A stretch of 50,907 bases of DNA from Butyrivibrio sp. AE2015 (GCF_000420825.1 NZ_ATVR01000025.1:1-50907), one strand, 5' to 3'; counted from the first letter of the stretch, positions 26,942 through 35,959 are shown. Translations and numbers: made by a program. The notes: a model not told the origin generated them from the letters alone.

Positions 26942-26999
26942 TTCTTAAGAAATACCGTCGAAAATTCTTAAGATTTTCTTAAGATTTTAATTGCATAAA
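26942..26999 (+). promoter_or_regulatory. Direct repeats of the CiaR/OmpR type
   Basis: TTCTTAAGA occurs at 26942, 26965 and 26976. The last two form perfect tandem 11-mers (TTCTTAAGATT at 26965-26975 and 26976-26986), that is CTTAAG-N5-CTTAAG, one helical turn apart; the first is 23 bp upstream, about two turns. The architecture equals the CiaR site (TTTAAG-N5-TTTAAG). Ten bases after the second half-site is GCATAAAA, a possible -10 (CATAAA at 26994-26999). This suggests a response-regulator-controlled promoter about 110 bp before mecA. Confidence 0.5.
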
Positions 27000-27048
27000 A
27001 CCTATTGTGTATCTTTAAATTAAATAGTAAAATAAGCCGATATAAGTA

Positions 27049-27077
27049 TTGACATAGGATACCATTTCACTTAGTAT
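27049..27077 (+). promoter_or_regulatory. mecA promoter
   Basis: TTGACA (27049-27054) and TAGTAT (27072-27077) are 17 bp apart, a strong SigA-type match. The predicted start lies about 25 bp before the mecA ATG, with AGGAGGT in the leader. Confidence 0.75.
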
Positions 27078-27108
27078 CTATGTATTCCAAAGTCAGGAGG
27101 TAAGCATC

Positions 27109-27906
27109 ATGAAGATTGAAAAAGTCAATGATCACCAGATTCGATGCACCCTTACCAGAGATGACCTTGCGAAACGCGACCTTAAGATCACAGAGCTTGC
27201 GTATGGAACTGATAAAGCAAAAGAGCTTTTTCAGGACATGATGCAGCAAGCCAATTTAGAATATGGCTTTGATGCAGAGGATACTCCTCTAATGATTGAG
27301 GCAATCCCTATCAATTCTGAGTGCATTGTTCTTATCATCACAAAGGTAGACGATCCGGAAGAACTTGACACACGTTTTTCCAACTTTGCTCCTTCCGTTC
27401 ATGAAGATGACGAAGAGGATGAGGAGTACGATGAGTATGACGATGACGAATATGAGGACGAGGAAGAAGATGTCTCCAGTCTTTTCAGAAGACTTCAGCA
27501 CAGCAATATGTCCGATTTCCTGGATGGACCTCTTAGTTCATCTCCTCTGTCAGATTCCAAAAAGGTAAAAGAGAAGACCTCAGGCACTCGCAAAAAAGGG
27601 CAACCAAGCAGAAAAGGTTCAAGGATCTTTTCCTTCGACTCACTGCATGAAGTCATGAGATTCTCAAGTATAGTAAGCAGGAAATTCAATGGTACAAACA
27701 CCCTTTATAAGAATGAAGCAAATGGTAAGTTCTATCTGATACTTCACCAGGGTGATATCGAAGATGGATTATTCGCCAACATCTGTTCTCTACTTACAGA
27801 GTATGGCAAGACAGAAATAGGAAGCACTGCTACACAGCAGTTCTTAGATGAGCATTATTCTATAGTTATTCCTGAAAATGCCATCCAGACGCTTTCTAAG
27901 ATTTGA
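27109..27906 (+). CDS. mecA: Adaptor protein MecA
   Basis: MecA binds ClpC, promotes its assembly and brings substrates to the ClpCP protease. The N-terminal substrate-binding domain is MKIEKVNDHQIRCTLTRDDLAKRDLKITELAYGTDKAKELFQDMMQQA (1-48 and on to about 80). The C-terminal ClpC-binding domain is at about 165-265 (FDSLHEVMRFS, GTNTLYKNEANGKFYLIL, EYG). Between them is a long linker with an extreme acidic run (about 101-125, almost all Glu, Asp and Tyr) followed by a Ser/Lys-rich part. The total of 265 aa is longer than Bacillus MecA (about 218), and the linker accounts for this. Upstream sites suggest stress control. Confidence 0.93.
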   Translation: MKIEKVNDHQIRCTLTRDDLAKRDLKITELAYGTDKAKELFQDMMQQANLEYGFDAEDTPLMIEAIPINSECIVLIITKVDDPEELDTRFSNFAPSVHEDDEEDEEYDEYDDDEYEDEEEDVSSLFRRLQHSNMSDFLDGPLSSSPLSDSKKVKEKTSGTRKKGQPSRKGSRIFSFDSLHEVMRFSSIVSRKFNGTNTLYKNEANGKFYLILHQGDIEDGLFANICSLLTEYGKTEIGSTATQQFLDEHYSIVIPENAIQTLSKI

Positions 27907-27923
27907 TCTTTAATTTCAAGTTT

Positions 27924-27962
27924 AAAAAAAGACCGGTTCTTTCGAACCGGCCTTTTCTTTTA
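27924..27962. terminator. Bidirectional terminator between mecA and PFOR gene
   Basis: ACCGGTTC-TTTC-GAACCGG stem (27932-27950) flanked by A-rich sequence on the left and a T-rich run on the right. It can serve both convergent genes. Confidence 0.85.
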
Positions 27963-27976
27963 TCTTTATTTTCTTA

Positions 27977-30900
27977 TTACTGCTTTCCGTAAAGTGTAAC
28001 AAGTTTTTCAAGATAAGCTCTGTGCTCCTTAGCATGCTCAGCTGCCATAGCATTGAGCTTAGCTGCTCTCTCAGGATTCTTGAGCTTAAGTGAAAGGTAA
28101 CGAACCTCACCATCAAGGAAGCTCTGGAAGTCCTCTGTAGCTGGCTTAGAATCAAGTGTGAACTTGTTCTCTGCCTGAGGATTGAATCTGAACATATCCC
28201 AGTATCCTGTAGCAACAGCCTTCTTCTCTTCGTCCATAACCTTGTTCATACCAGCCTTAAGACCCTGGTTGATACATGGTGCATAAGCGATGATAAGTGA
28301 AGGTCCTGGATAAGCCTCAGCTTCTTTGATTGCATTGATTGTCTGCTGCATGTTAGCACCCATAGCAATCTGTGCAACGTATACGTAGCCATAGCTCATA
28401 GCGATTGAAGCAAGGTCTTTCTGCTTAATCTCTTTACCACCTGCAGCGAACTGTGCAACAGCACCTGTAGGAGTAGCCTTTGAAGACTGTCCACCTGTAT
28501 TTGAGTAAACCTCAGTGTTTACAACAAGAACGTTAACATCCTTACCGGAAGCAAGTACGTGATCGAGACCACCGAATCCGATATCGAATGCCCATCCGTC
28601 ACCACCGAAGATCCACTGTGACTTCTTAGCAGCAAAGTCTTTATTCTTTACAACGTACTTAGCAGCATCTGAACTGTCGTTCTTAAGAGCCTCAACAAGA
28701 GCCTCTGTAGCTGCTGTGTTCTCAGAACCGATGTTGAATGTATCAAGCCACTTCTGAGCAGCATCCTTAGCAGCGCCGCCTGCAGCTACGATCTCTTCAA
28801 CCTTCTCCTTGATTGCATCACGGAGAGCGTTCTGTGCGAGAACCATACCCATACCAAACTCAGCATTATCTTCGAACAGTGAGTTATCCCAAGCTGGGCC
28901 CTGTCCCTTAGCATTTACTGTGTAAGGTGTTGAAGGTGATGAGTTACCCCAGATTGATGTACATCCTGTAGCGTTTGCAACGTACATTCTGTCACCAAAG
29001 AGCTGAGTAACAAGCTTAACGTAAGGTGTTTCACCACAACCAGCACAAGCTCCTGAGAACTCAAGGAGAGGCTGCTTGAACTGTGATCCCTTGATTGAAG
29101 CTTCGCCAAACTTAGCAACAACATCTTCCTTAATAGGAAGTGTTACAGCATAGTCGAAGTACTTCTGCTCATCCTTGTTAGCAGCGATAGCACCCATCTT
29201 AAGTGTCTCGCCCTTATTGTTACCAGGACATACATTTGCGCAAGATCCGCAACCTGTACAGTCAAGAGCAGAAATAACAACTGAATACTTATATCCATCC
29301 ATTCCAGCAAGTGGCTTTGTCTGAAGTCCTTCTGGAGCCTTAGCGATCTCATCGTCTGTCATAGCGATTGTACGGATTGCTGCATGAGGACATACAAGTG
29401 AACAGAATCCACAACCGATACATGTTGAAGCATCCCAAGTAGGAACGTTTACTGCGATACCTCTCTTCTCGTATGCAGCTGATCCTGAAGGTGTAGCACC
29501 ATCAACGTATGGAAGACAATCAGAAACTTTAAGTGTGTTACCTTCCTGTGCATTAACCTTAGACTGGATGTTGTTAACGAAGTCGATAACATCCTTTCTT
29601 GATCCTTCTGCCTTCTTGAAGTCAAGACCTTCATCCTGTGCGTTAGCCCATGACTCAGGGATCTCAACCTTGATAAGGTTCTTTGGATCTGCACCGGCAT
29701 CAATAGCTGCCCAGTTCTTCTTAACGACATCTTCACCCTTACGGCCGTATGTCTTCTGAGCTGCATCCTTCATGAACTTGATAGCATCTTCTTCAGGAAT
29801 GATCTTTGTGATGTTGAAGAATGCTGACTGAAGGATTGTGTTAATTCTTGTAGGACCCATTCCAACTTCAACACCGATCTTAGAACCGTTCATGATGTAG
29901 AAGTTGATCTTGTGATCATACATGAACTTCTTAACCTGTCCAGGGATCTCAGCATCAAGCTGATCTACTGTCCATGGGCAGTTGAGAAGGAATGAACCTC
30001 CATCAACAAGTTCCTGAACCATGTTGAACTTGCGGATGTATGAAGGATTGTGGCAAGCTACGAAGTCAGCCTTCTTGATGAGGTAAGTTGACTTAATAGG
30101 CTTCTTACCAAATCTAAGGTGAGACATTGTAACACCACCAGACTTCTTGGAGTCATAGTCAAAGTATGCCTGAGCATACATGTCTGTGTTATCACCAATG
30201 ATCTTGATTGAGTTCTTGTTAGCACCAACAGTACCATCAGCACCAAGACCCCAGAACTTACAGTTTGTTGTTCCCTCTGGAGTTGTAACAAGAGGTGCAC
30301 CAACTTCAAGTGAAAGATTTGTTACATCGTCTTCAATACCGATTGTGAACTCTTCCTTCTTGTCATTCTCAAATACTGCAACGATCTGTGCAGGTGTTGT
30401 GTCCTTAGAACCAAGGCCATAACGTCCACAGAATACAGGAACTGACTCAAACTTTGTTCCCTTAAGAGCTGCGATAACATCAAGAGCAAGTGGCTCACGA
30501 TATGATCCAGGCTCTTTTGTTCTATCAAGAACTTCGATTCTCTTAACTGAATCAGGGATTGCAGCAACAAGTGCCTTAGCTGAGAATGGTCTGTAAAGTC
30601 TAACCTTTACAACACCAACCTTCTTGCCCTGTTTCTCAAGGTAATCGATTGTCTCTTCGATTGTATCGTTTACAGAACCCATAGCTACGATAACTACTTC
30701 TGCGTTAGGATCGCCATAGTAGTTGAAGAGCTTGTAATCTGTACCAATCTTAGCGTTAACCTTATCCATGTACTTCTGAACGATTTCAGGAAGTTCGTTG
30801 TAACCTGTGTTACAAGCTTCTCTTGTCTGGAAGAAGATATCAGGGTTCTGAGCTGAGCCCATCTGGCATGGGTGGTTAGGATTAAGAGCGTTAGCCTTGA

Positions 30901-31507
30901 ATGCATCGATTGCATCATGGTTAACCATCTCGTCGAGATCCTTATAGTCCCAAACCTCGATCTTCTGAATTTCGTGTGATGTACGGAATCCATCAAAGAA
31001 GTTAATGAAAGGAATTCTACCCTCGATTGCTGCACAATATGCAACAGGTGTTAAGTCCATAACCTCCTGTACACTTGAATCGCAAAGCATTGCAGCACCA
31101 GTCTGACGGCAAGCGTAAACGTCTGAGTGATCACCGAAAATGTTAAGTGCATGAGAAGCTACGCAACGAGCTGATACGTTGAACACGCCAGGGAGTCTCT
31201 CACCTGCAATTTTGTAAATATCAGGAATCATAAGAAGAAGTCCCTGAGAAGCTGTATATGTAGATGTAAGAGCACCTACTACCAGTGATCCGTGTACAGC
31301 ACCTGCTGCACCGGCTTCAGACTGCATCTCTGTAATCTGAACAGTACGGCCGAAAATATTCTTCTTTCCAGCTGTTGCCCACTCATCTACATGCTCTGGC
31401 ATAACAGATGATGGAGTGATCGGGTACATAGCGGCAACTTCAGTAAACGCATATGATGCATATGCAGCAGCTTCGTTACCGTCCATGGTTTTCATGTTTC
31501 TTGCCAT
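27977..31507 (-). CDS. nifJ: Pyruvate:ferredoxin (flavodoxin) oxidoreductase
   Basis: It oxidises pyruvate to acetyl-CoA and CO2 and reduces ferredoxin, the central energy step of these fermenters. It is a single chain of 1176 aa, with all domains of the homodimeric enzyme. The pyruvate-binding domain I starts with YPITPSSVMPEHVDEWA. The bacterial-type 2[4Fe-4S] insert has CIGCGFCSLVCP and CTGCGSCANVCPG. The TPP domain has CAGCGETPY and GDGWAFDIGFGGLDHVLASG...NTEVYSNTGGQ. The ATG at 31505 is seven bases after GGAGG. The codon choice is that of a highly expressed gene. A ferredoxin gene lies on the opposite strand upstream. Confidence 0.97.
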   Translation of the reverse strand: MARNMKTMDGNEAAAYASYAFTEVAAMYPITPSSVMPEHVDEWATAGKKNIFGRTVQITEMQSEAGAAGAVHGSLVVGALTSTYTASQGLLLMIPDIYKIAGERLPGVFNVSARCVASHALNIFGDHSDVYACRQTGAAMLCDSSVQEVMDLTPVAYCAAIEGRIPFINFFDGFRTSHEIQKIEVWDYKDLDEMVNHDAIDAFKANALNPNHPCQMGSAQNPDIFFQTREACNTGYNELPEIVQKYMDKVNAKIGTDYKLFNYYGDPNAEVVIVAMGSVNDTIEETIDYLEKQGKKVGVVKVRLYRPFSAKALVAAIPDSVKRIEVLDRTKEPGSYREPLALDVIAALKGTKFESVPVFCGRYGLGSKDTTPAQIVAVFENDKKEEFTIGIEDDVTNLSLEVGAPLVTTPEGTTNCKFWGLGADGTVGANKNSIKIIGDNTDMYAQAYFDYDSKKSGGVTMSHLRFGKKPIKSTYLIKKADFVACHNPSYIRKFNMVQELVDGGSFLLNCPWTVDQLDAEIPGQVKKFMYDHKINFYIMNGSKIGVEVGMGPTRINTILQSAFFNITKIIPEEDAIKFMKDAAQKTYGRKGEDVVKKNWAAIDAGADPKNLIKVEIPESWANAQDEGLDFKKAEGSRKDVIDFVNNIQSKVNAQEGNTLKVSDCLPYVDGATPSGSAAYEKRGIAVNVPTWDASTCIGCGFCSLVCPHAAIRTIAMTDDEIAKAPEGLQTKPLAGMDGYKYSVVISALDCTGCGSCANVCPGNNKGETLKMGAIAANKDEQKYFDYAVTLPIKEDVVAKFGEASIKGSQFKQPLLEFSGACAGCGETPYVKLVTQLFGDRMYVANATGCTSIWGNSSPSTPYTVNAKGQGPAWDNSLFEDNAEFGMGMVLAQNALRDAIKEKVEEIVAAGGAAKDAAQKWLDTFNIGSENTAATEALVEALKNDSSDAAKYVVKNKDFAAKKSQWIFGGDGWAFDIGFGGLDHVLASGKDVNVLVVNTEVYSNTGGQSSKATPTGAVAQFAAGGKEIKQKDLASIAMSYGYVYVAQIAMGANMQQTINAIKEAEAYPGPSLIIAYAPCINQGLKAGMNKVMDEEKKAVATGYWDMFRFNPQAENKFTLDSKPATEDFQSFLDGEVRYLSLKLKNPERAAKLNAMAAEHAKEHRAYLEKLVTLYGKQ

Positions 31508-31644
31508 TTTGTTTCCTCCTACCTTATTTTTGGATTATTTTGGCTCTTTATTAAATTGTCGCACAAAAACACCGTTCACACTCTTTTTCCTCCCTAGAAA
31601 AAATCAATGTGACGGAGAGAATTGCACGTATTCTGCCGCTTTCA

Positions 31645-31673
31645 ATAGTACCACAGATTACCTATATTGTCAG
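31645..31673 (-). promoter_or_regulatory. PFOR (nifJ) promoter
   Basis: On the minus strand CTGACA and TACTAT (complements at 31668-31673 and 31645-31650) are 17 bp apart, with TGG before the -10. The leader is about 130 nt long and contains no structure I recognise. Confidence 0.55.
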
Positions 31674-31726
31674 CCAATTTATTTTTATTTAATGATTTCA
31701 TCTGATAAAAGTTTTCGATTATAGTA

Positions 31727-31755
31727 TTGTAAAAACAGTTCTCTTATTATAAGAT
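31727..31755 (+). promoter_or_regulatory. Ferredoxin gene promoter
   Basis: TTGTAA (31727-31732) is followed at 17 bp by TAAGAT (31750-31755), or at 15 bp by the overlapping TATAAG. The predicted start at about 31762 is immediately before a terminator-like hairpin. Confidence 0.45.
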
Positions 31756-31768
31756 ATTTTTGTATCAA

Positions 31769-31800
31769 AGATTGGTAACGGCAAAGCCAATCTGTTTTTT
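31769..31800 (+). terminator. Terminator-like hairpin in the ferredoxin leader
   Basis: AGATTGG (31769-31775) pairs with CCAATCT (31787-31793), followed directly by GTTTTTT. It stands between the likely ferredoxin promoter and the start codon at 31843, so it would shorten most transcripts unless relieved. It could be an attenuator or the source of a very short RNA. Confidence 0.55.
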
Positions 31801-31842
31801 GCTACACAATTTATTTTTTCTATATGGAAGGAGACTAGTATT

Positions 31843-32013
31843 ATGGCATACGTTATTAGTGATGGTTGCATCAGCTGCGGTTCTTGTGCTGCACAGTGCC
31901 CTGTTTCAGCTATTTCTCAGGGAGATACACAGTACGTTATCGACGCAAACACATGCATCGACTGCGGATCATGCGCAGCTCAGTGCCCTGTTTCAGCAAT
32001 CGCTCAGGGTTAA
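31843..32013 (+). CDS. 2[4Fe-4S] ferredoxin
   Basis: A clostridial-type electron carrier of only 56 aa. It has two cysteine motifs, CISCGSCAAQCP near the start and CIDCGSCAAQCP near the end, each supplying ligands for one [4Fe-4S] cluster, with the internal twofold repeat of the family (both halves end in PVSAI). The ATG follows GGAAGGAG. The gene diverges from PFOR, which makes this protein the likely acceptor of its electrons, and it is followed by a strong terminator, so it is monocistronic. The two halves are nearly identical in sequence. Confidence 0.95.
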   Translation: MAYVISDGCISCGSCAAQCPVSAISQGDTQYVIDANTCIDCGSCAAQCPVSAIAQG

Positions 32014-32028
32014 TCGTAAAAAACAAGA

Positions 32029-32055
32029 GCTTCCCAAATGGGAAGCCCTTTTTTT
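32029..32055. terminator. Terminator after ferredoxin and dnaB
   Basis: GCTTCCC-AAAT-GGGAAGC (32029-32046) followed by CC and seven T on the plus strand. The minus strand also has a T run beyond the stem, so it can end the dnaB transcript too. Confidence 0.85.
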
Positions 32056-32061
32056 ATGCCC

Positions 32062-33405
32062 TTAATGTCCTCTTTCCAAATTTGCAAACTTGGTATACTG
32101 AGGAAGCCAAAGCAGCTCAACTGTGCCGATTGGGCCGTGACGCTGTTTTGCAATTATGATTTCTGCGACACCTTTTTTCTCTGTGTCTTTATTGTAATAG
32201 TCATCTCTGTAGATGAACATTACCATATCCGCATCCTGCTCGATGGCTCCGGACTCTCGAAGGTCTGAAAGCATGGGTCTGTGATCCGGCCTTTGTTCAA
32301 CTGCACGGGAGAGCTGTGAAAGAGCTATGACAGGGACATTGAGCTCTCTGGCAAGAGCCTTGAGAGATCTTGAAATCTCTGAAATCTCCTGCTGTCTTGA
32401 TTCAGAGCTTCTTCCTGTTCCACCTGACATGAGCTGCAAGTAGTCGATCATGACAACCTGAAGATCAAACTCCATCTTATATTTACGGCACTTGGACCTG
32501 AGCTCCTGGATTGAGATACTCGGTGTATCGTCAATTATCAGTTTTGATGATCCGATGACATCGGCACTCTCAATAAGTTTTTCCCAATCCATATCTGACA
32601 TGTTACCGGTTCTGATATGCTGAGAATCTACGTGTGATTCCATGGAAAGGAGACGGTTAACAAACTGCTCCTTTGACATTTCCAGTGAAAACATGGCAAC
32701 ACATTTGTTGTCATGAAAGGCCATGTGCTCAGCTATGTTAAGCACAAAGGCTGTCTTACCCATGGCAGGTCTGGCTGCAATAAGGATAAGGTCAGAAGGC
32801 TGGAAACCTGCTGTGTTGTAGTCAAGGTCTGTAAAGCCTGTTGCGTGACCTGTGACATTCCCCTTCATCTTGCTGGCAATCTCTATACGGTTCAGGGCAT
32901 TCATTACAACCTGGTCGATTGAAACAAAGTCGCCTGTATTGCGCTTCTGTGTGATCTGGAAAACATTCTTTTCAACATCATTGAGGATGCCTTCCATGTT
33001 CTCACCGCCTGCATAGCAGTTGTTGATAGTGTCTTCACTTACGTGGATAAGTTTACGGAGTGTAGACTTATCTGCAACTATCTGCGCATAGTATTTAACG
33101 TTTGCAGAGGTAGGTACCGCAGAAACAAGCTCGCCGATGTATTCAACACTGCTCACATTCGGCGGAACATTTTTTTCACGGAGGCGGTTCTGAAGTGTTA
33201 CCACATCAACCGCACTGCCTTCTCTATTCAGTTCAACCATGGTCTCAAAGATCGTTCCCAGCTGCCTGTTATAGAAATCATCTGCTGTTACAATCTCTGC
33301 CGCTATCTCAATAGCATCTTTATCCATGAGCATCGCACCAACTACAGACTGTTCTGCTTCCAGACTGTTAGGTGCGACACGTTTTAACAGTGTCTCATCA
33401 GCCAT
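32062..33405 (-). CDS. dnaB: Replicative DNA helicase DnaB (DnaC in Bacillus)
   Basis: The hexameric 5'-3' helicase of the replication fork. The N-terminal domain (about 1-150, PNSLEAEQSVVGAMLMDKDAIE) and RecA-like domain are present, with Walker A ARPAMGKTAF at about 215-224, Walker B-like VVMIDYLQLM, and the C-terminal SQLSRAVEQRPDHRPMLSDLRESGAIEQDADMVMFIYR. At 447 aa it is standard, with no intein. It is the last gene of gdpP-rplI-dnaB, a conserved Firmicutes order. Its loader is probably the product of 10526-11509. Confidence 0.97.
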   Translation of the reverse strand: MADETLLKRVAPNSLEAEQSVVGAMLMDKDAIEIAAEIVTADDFYNRQLGTIFETMVELNREGSAVDVVTLQNRLREKNVPPNVSSVEYIGELVSAVPTSANVKYYAQIVADKSTLRKLIHVSEDTINNCYAGGENMEGILNDVEKNVFQITQKRNTGDFVSIDQVVMNALNRIEIASKMKGNVTGHATGFTDLDYNTAGFQPSDLILIAARPAMGKTAFVLNIAEHMAFHDNKCVAMFSLEMSKEQFVNRLLSMESHVDSQHIRTGNMSDMDWEKLIESADVIGSSKLIIDDTPSISIQELRSKCRKYKMEFDLQVVMIDYLQLMSGGTGRSSESRQQEISEISRSLKALARELNVPVIALSQLSRAVEQRPDHRPMLSDLRESGAIEQDADMVMFIYRDDYYNKDTEKKGVAEIIIAKQRHGPIGTVELLWLPQYTKFANLERGH

Positions 33406-33406
33406 T

Positions 33407-33853
33407 TTACTGTTCCTTTACACTAACCTTTAATGTGGTTGTAACCTGTGGATGAAGCTTTACAGGGATCTCATATGTGCCAAAAGCCTTGATAGGTTCA
33501 GGCATCTGGAGTTTCTTTTTATCAATATCAAATCCAAACTGCTGCTTGGCTGCTGTAACTATTTCTTTTGAAGAAACGGATCCGAATACTCTTCCGCCTT
33601 CTCCGGCCTTCATTGTGAGCTGAACTGTTTCCTTGCTAATCCTCTCGCCGTAAGCCTGAGCTTCCTCAAGAGCATGCTGAGCATTGATGGAATCTCTTTT
33701 CTGCTGATTCTTAAGCTCGTTTAAGTTTTTCTGAGTAGCTTCTACTCCAAGATTTTTAGGTAGTACAAAGTTTCTGGCATAGCCATCACTTACCTTTACG
33801 ATCTGTCCTTTTTTTCCAAGAGACTTAACGTCTTCTAATAAAATAACCTGCAT
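33407..33853 (-). CDS. rplI: 50S ribosomal protein L9
   Basis: L9 binds 23S rRNA and limits frame slippage. The signature MQVILLEDVKSLGKKGQIVKVSDGYARNFVLPKNLGVEAT is at the N-terminus, followed by the long connecting helix (about 42-75) and the C-terminal domain. The length of 148 aa is normal. The gene is three bases from gdpP and one base from dnaB, so all three are co-transcribed. Confidence 0.98.
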   Translation of the reverse strand: MQVILLEDVKSLGKKGQIVKVSDGYARNFVLPKNLGVEATQKNLNELKNQQKRDSINAQHALEEAQAYGERISKETVQLTMKAGEGGRVFGSVSSKEIVTAAKQQFGFDIDKKKLQMPEPIKAFGTYEIPVKLHPQVTTTLKVSVKEQ

Positions 33854-33856
33854 CTG

Positions 33857-35908
33857 TTATAGTTCTCCTTCGTCTATCATTTTATCTATTGTATTCTTAA
33901 CAACGACCACTGCCTCTGCTGCGGATACGCCTTCCATCTGACATCCCGCTGAGCTCATGTGGCCGCCGCCTCCAAGCTTCTCCATGACTACCTGAACATT
34001 GACTTCATCAATTGATCTGGCACTTACATAAACCTGGTTCTGATACTCGGTGCAAACAAAGCTTGCCCTGACTCCCTTGATATTAAGAAGTTCGTTGGCA
34101 GCCTGAGCTCCGATGATGGTCGGGCTCTGAATGTCATCATTGATAAGCACTGAAATAGCATATCTACCACGGTAAACCTCGGCCTGACTTACGGCATCAG
34201 CCTTGGCCTTATACTCATTGGCATCCTCTCTGAAAAGCTTTCTTACTCTTGTGACATCTGCGCCGTTTCTCCTAAGGAAAGCAGCGGCCTCAAATGTGCG
34301 GACACCGGTCTTATTCATAAAGTTATTGGTGTCGACGATCATTCCTGAATAAAGAGAATCTGCCTCTTCGTTCTTTATCTTTACGTTTTCACCGATGTAC
34401 TGCAAGATCTCTGAAACCATCTCGCAGGCTGATGAAGCATAAGGTTCAACATATGAAAGTGTGGCATTCTCTATGATCTCAGTTCCCTGTCTGTGGTGAT
34501 CAAGAACCACAATAGTCTTACAGAATCTCAAAAGCTCAGGGCACTCTGTAATACTGGGCTTATTAACATCGACTACAACCAACACTGTATTGTTTCCAGC
34601 TATATCTATAGCCTGCTGATTGTTGATGATCATGTCATCTTCATAGTCCGGATTGTTCTTAAACAGGTCAACCAGCGGCTGCATGGATGTGGTCACATCA
34701 TTAAGCACGATGTGGCACTTTCTGTCCAAAGTCTTGGCAATCCTGTAAATACCAACAGATGAACCAAAGCTGTCTACGTCACCGATTCTGTGACCCATAA
34801 CGATAACTGAATCCTTACCGGAAATGATCTCCCGGAGGGCATGAGCCTTAACTCTGGCCTTAACCCTGGTACTCTTTTCAATCTGCTGACTCTTTCCACC
34901 ATAGTAAGAGATGTTATCCGCACTCTTAACAACCGCCTGATCACCGCCTCGTCCAAGAGCCAGATCAATGGCATTCCTTGCAAACTCGTAGTTCTGCGCA
35001 TAAGACAATCCGTTAAGTCCTATACCGATACTAAGAGTAACCGCCATCTCATTACCGATGTTAACTGTCTTAACATCCTCAAGAAGATCAAATCTCTGCT
35101 CTTTTAGCATCTCACAGGATTTTTTAGGCATTACTACAAAATATTTGTCTTTTTCTATTTTCTTGGCAATACCGTTGCAGGAAGCAATGTACTTGTTTAT
35201 CTTTCTATCGATAAGTGCAGTCAAAAGAGATCTTCTGACTTCCTCGACACTATCAAGAGCCTCCTCATAGTTATCAAGGTAGATAAGACCTGCTGCCAGC
35301 GACTGATTATCAACTTCCTGAATAGCCAGCTTCAACGCTGTCTCATCAAACAAATAAATCGCAATGAGGCTTCCCTCGTAGTTTGGCGCATCAATGATAT
35401 CGCTGTTGTCAGCCATCTCCTTAAGGGAGATCCTCTTCATCTTTATAGTGTAGTTACTGTTTTCATACTCTATTTCATAGGAAACTTCATCGTATCCTGC
35501 AGGGAATTTATCCTGAGTAATACTTGGAAAAAGAGCTGTGATATTCTTTCTGAAACCTTTTTCCTGATGAACTATTCTCTCAAAAGCTATGTTTGACCAG
35601 ACAACCTTTCCTGAGTCGTCAAGAACTGCGTGGGCAAGGTCCAGTTCTCGTAAAAGCTTTTTCTGGATCTGTCCATACTGCGTAGCAAAGCTCACAAGCT
35701 CATTCATGATGATGGGCTTGTTATAGAAATTCAGATAAATAACCGCCACAAAATAAAGCCCCGTAAATGCAAGGAGTATCAGTCCTGCCGTGAAATCCAC
35801 GGTAAACACACCGATGTTTACCACAAGAAGCAGAATTCCAAGAAATGTAAAGACACTAAGATATGTTTTTAACTTACCTTTTAATTTAATTCTATTCTTA
35901 TTAGACAT
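33857..35908 (-). CDS. gdpP: Cyclic-di-AMP phosphodiesterase GdpP
   Basis: It degrades c-di-AMP to pApA, which tunes potassium and cell wall homeostasis. Domains in order are two membrane helices (about 15-55), a PAS domain (about 75-165), a degenerate GGDEF domain (about 175-305) and DHH/DHHA1 (about 355-683). The DHH motifs are visible: MGHRIGDVDSFGSS (about 369-382), VVLDHHRQG (about 468-476) and GGGGHMSSAGCQ (about 646-657). The GGDEF has no intact GGDEF motif, as expected. The length of 683 aa is usual. Confidence 0.95.
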   Translation of the reverse strand: MSNKNRIKLKGKLKTYLSVFTFLGILLLVVNIGVFTVDFTAGLILLAFTGLYFVAVIYLNFYNKPIIMNELVSFATQYGQIQKKLLRELDLAHAVLDDSGKVVWSNIAFERIVHQEKGFRKNITALFPSITQDKFPAGYDEVSYEIEYENSNYTIKMKRISLKEMADNSDIIDAPNYEGSLIAIYLFDETALKLAIQEVDNQSLAAGLIYLDNYEEALDSVEEVRRSLLTALIDRKINKYIASCNGIAKKIEKDKYFVVMPKKSCEMLKEQRFDLLEDVKTVNIGNEMAVTLSIGIGLNGLSYAQNYEFARNAIDLALGRGGDQAVVKSADNISYYGGKSQQIEKSTRVKARVKAHALREIISGKDSVIVMGHRIGDVDSFGSSVGIYRIAKTLDRKCHIVLNDVTTSMQPLVDLFKNNPDYEDDMIINNQQAIDIAGNNTVLVVVDVNKPSITECPELLRFCKTIVVLDHHRQGTEIIENATLSYVEPYASSACEMVSEILQYIGENVKIKNEEADSLYSGMIVDTNNFMNKTGVRTFEAAAFLRRNGADVTRVRKLFREDANEYKAKADAVSQAEVYRGRYAISVLINDDIQSPTIIGAQAANELLNIKGVRASFVCTEYQNQVYVSARSIDEVNVQVVMEKLGGGGHMSSAGCQMEGVSAAEAVVVVKNTIDKMIDEGEL

Positions 35909-35950
35909 ATAATTGTCCTCTTCCCCAACTTTATGGACATTCTCCCCACT

Positions 35951-35959
35951 AGTATACCA
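35951..35959 (-). promoter_or_regulatory. gdpP operon -10 element
   Basis: On the minus strand TGG-TATACT (complement of the hexamer at 35951-35956) forms an extended -10 about 45 bp before the gdpP start. A -35 is not clear. Confidence 0.5.
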
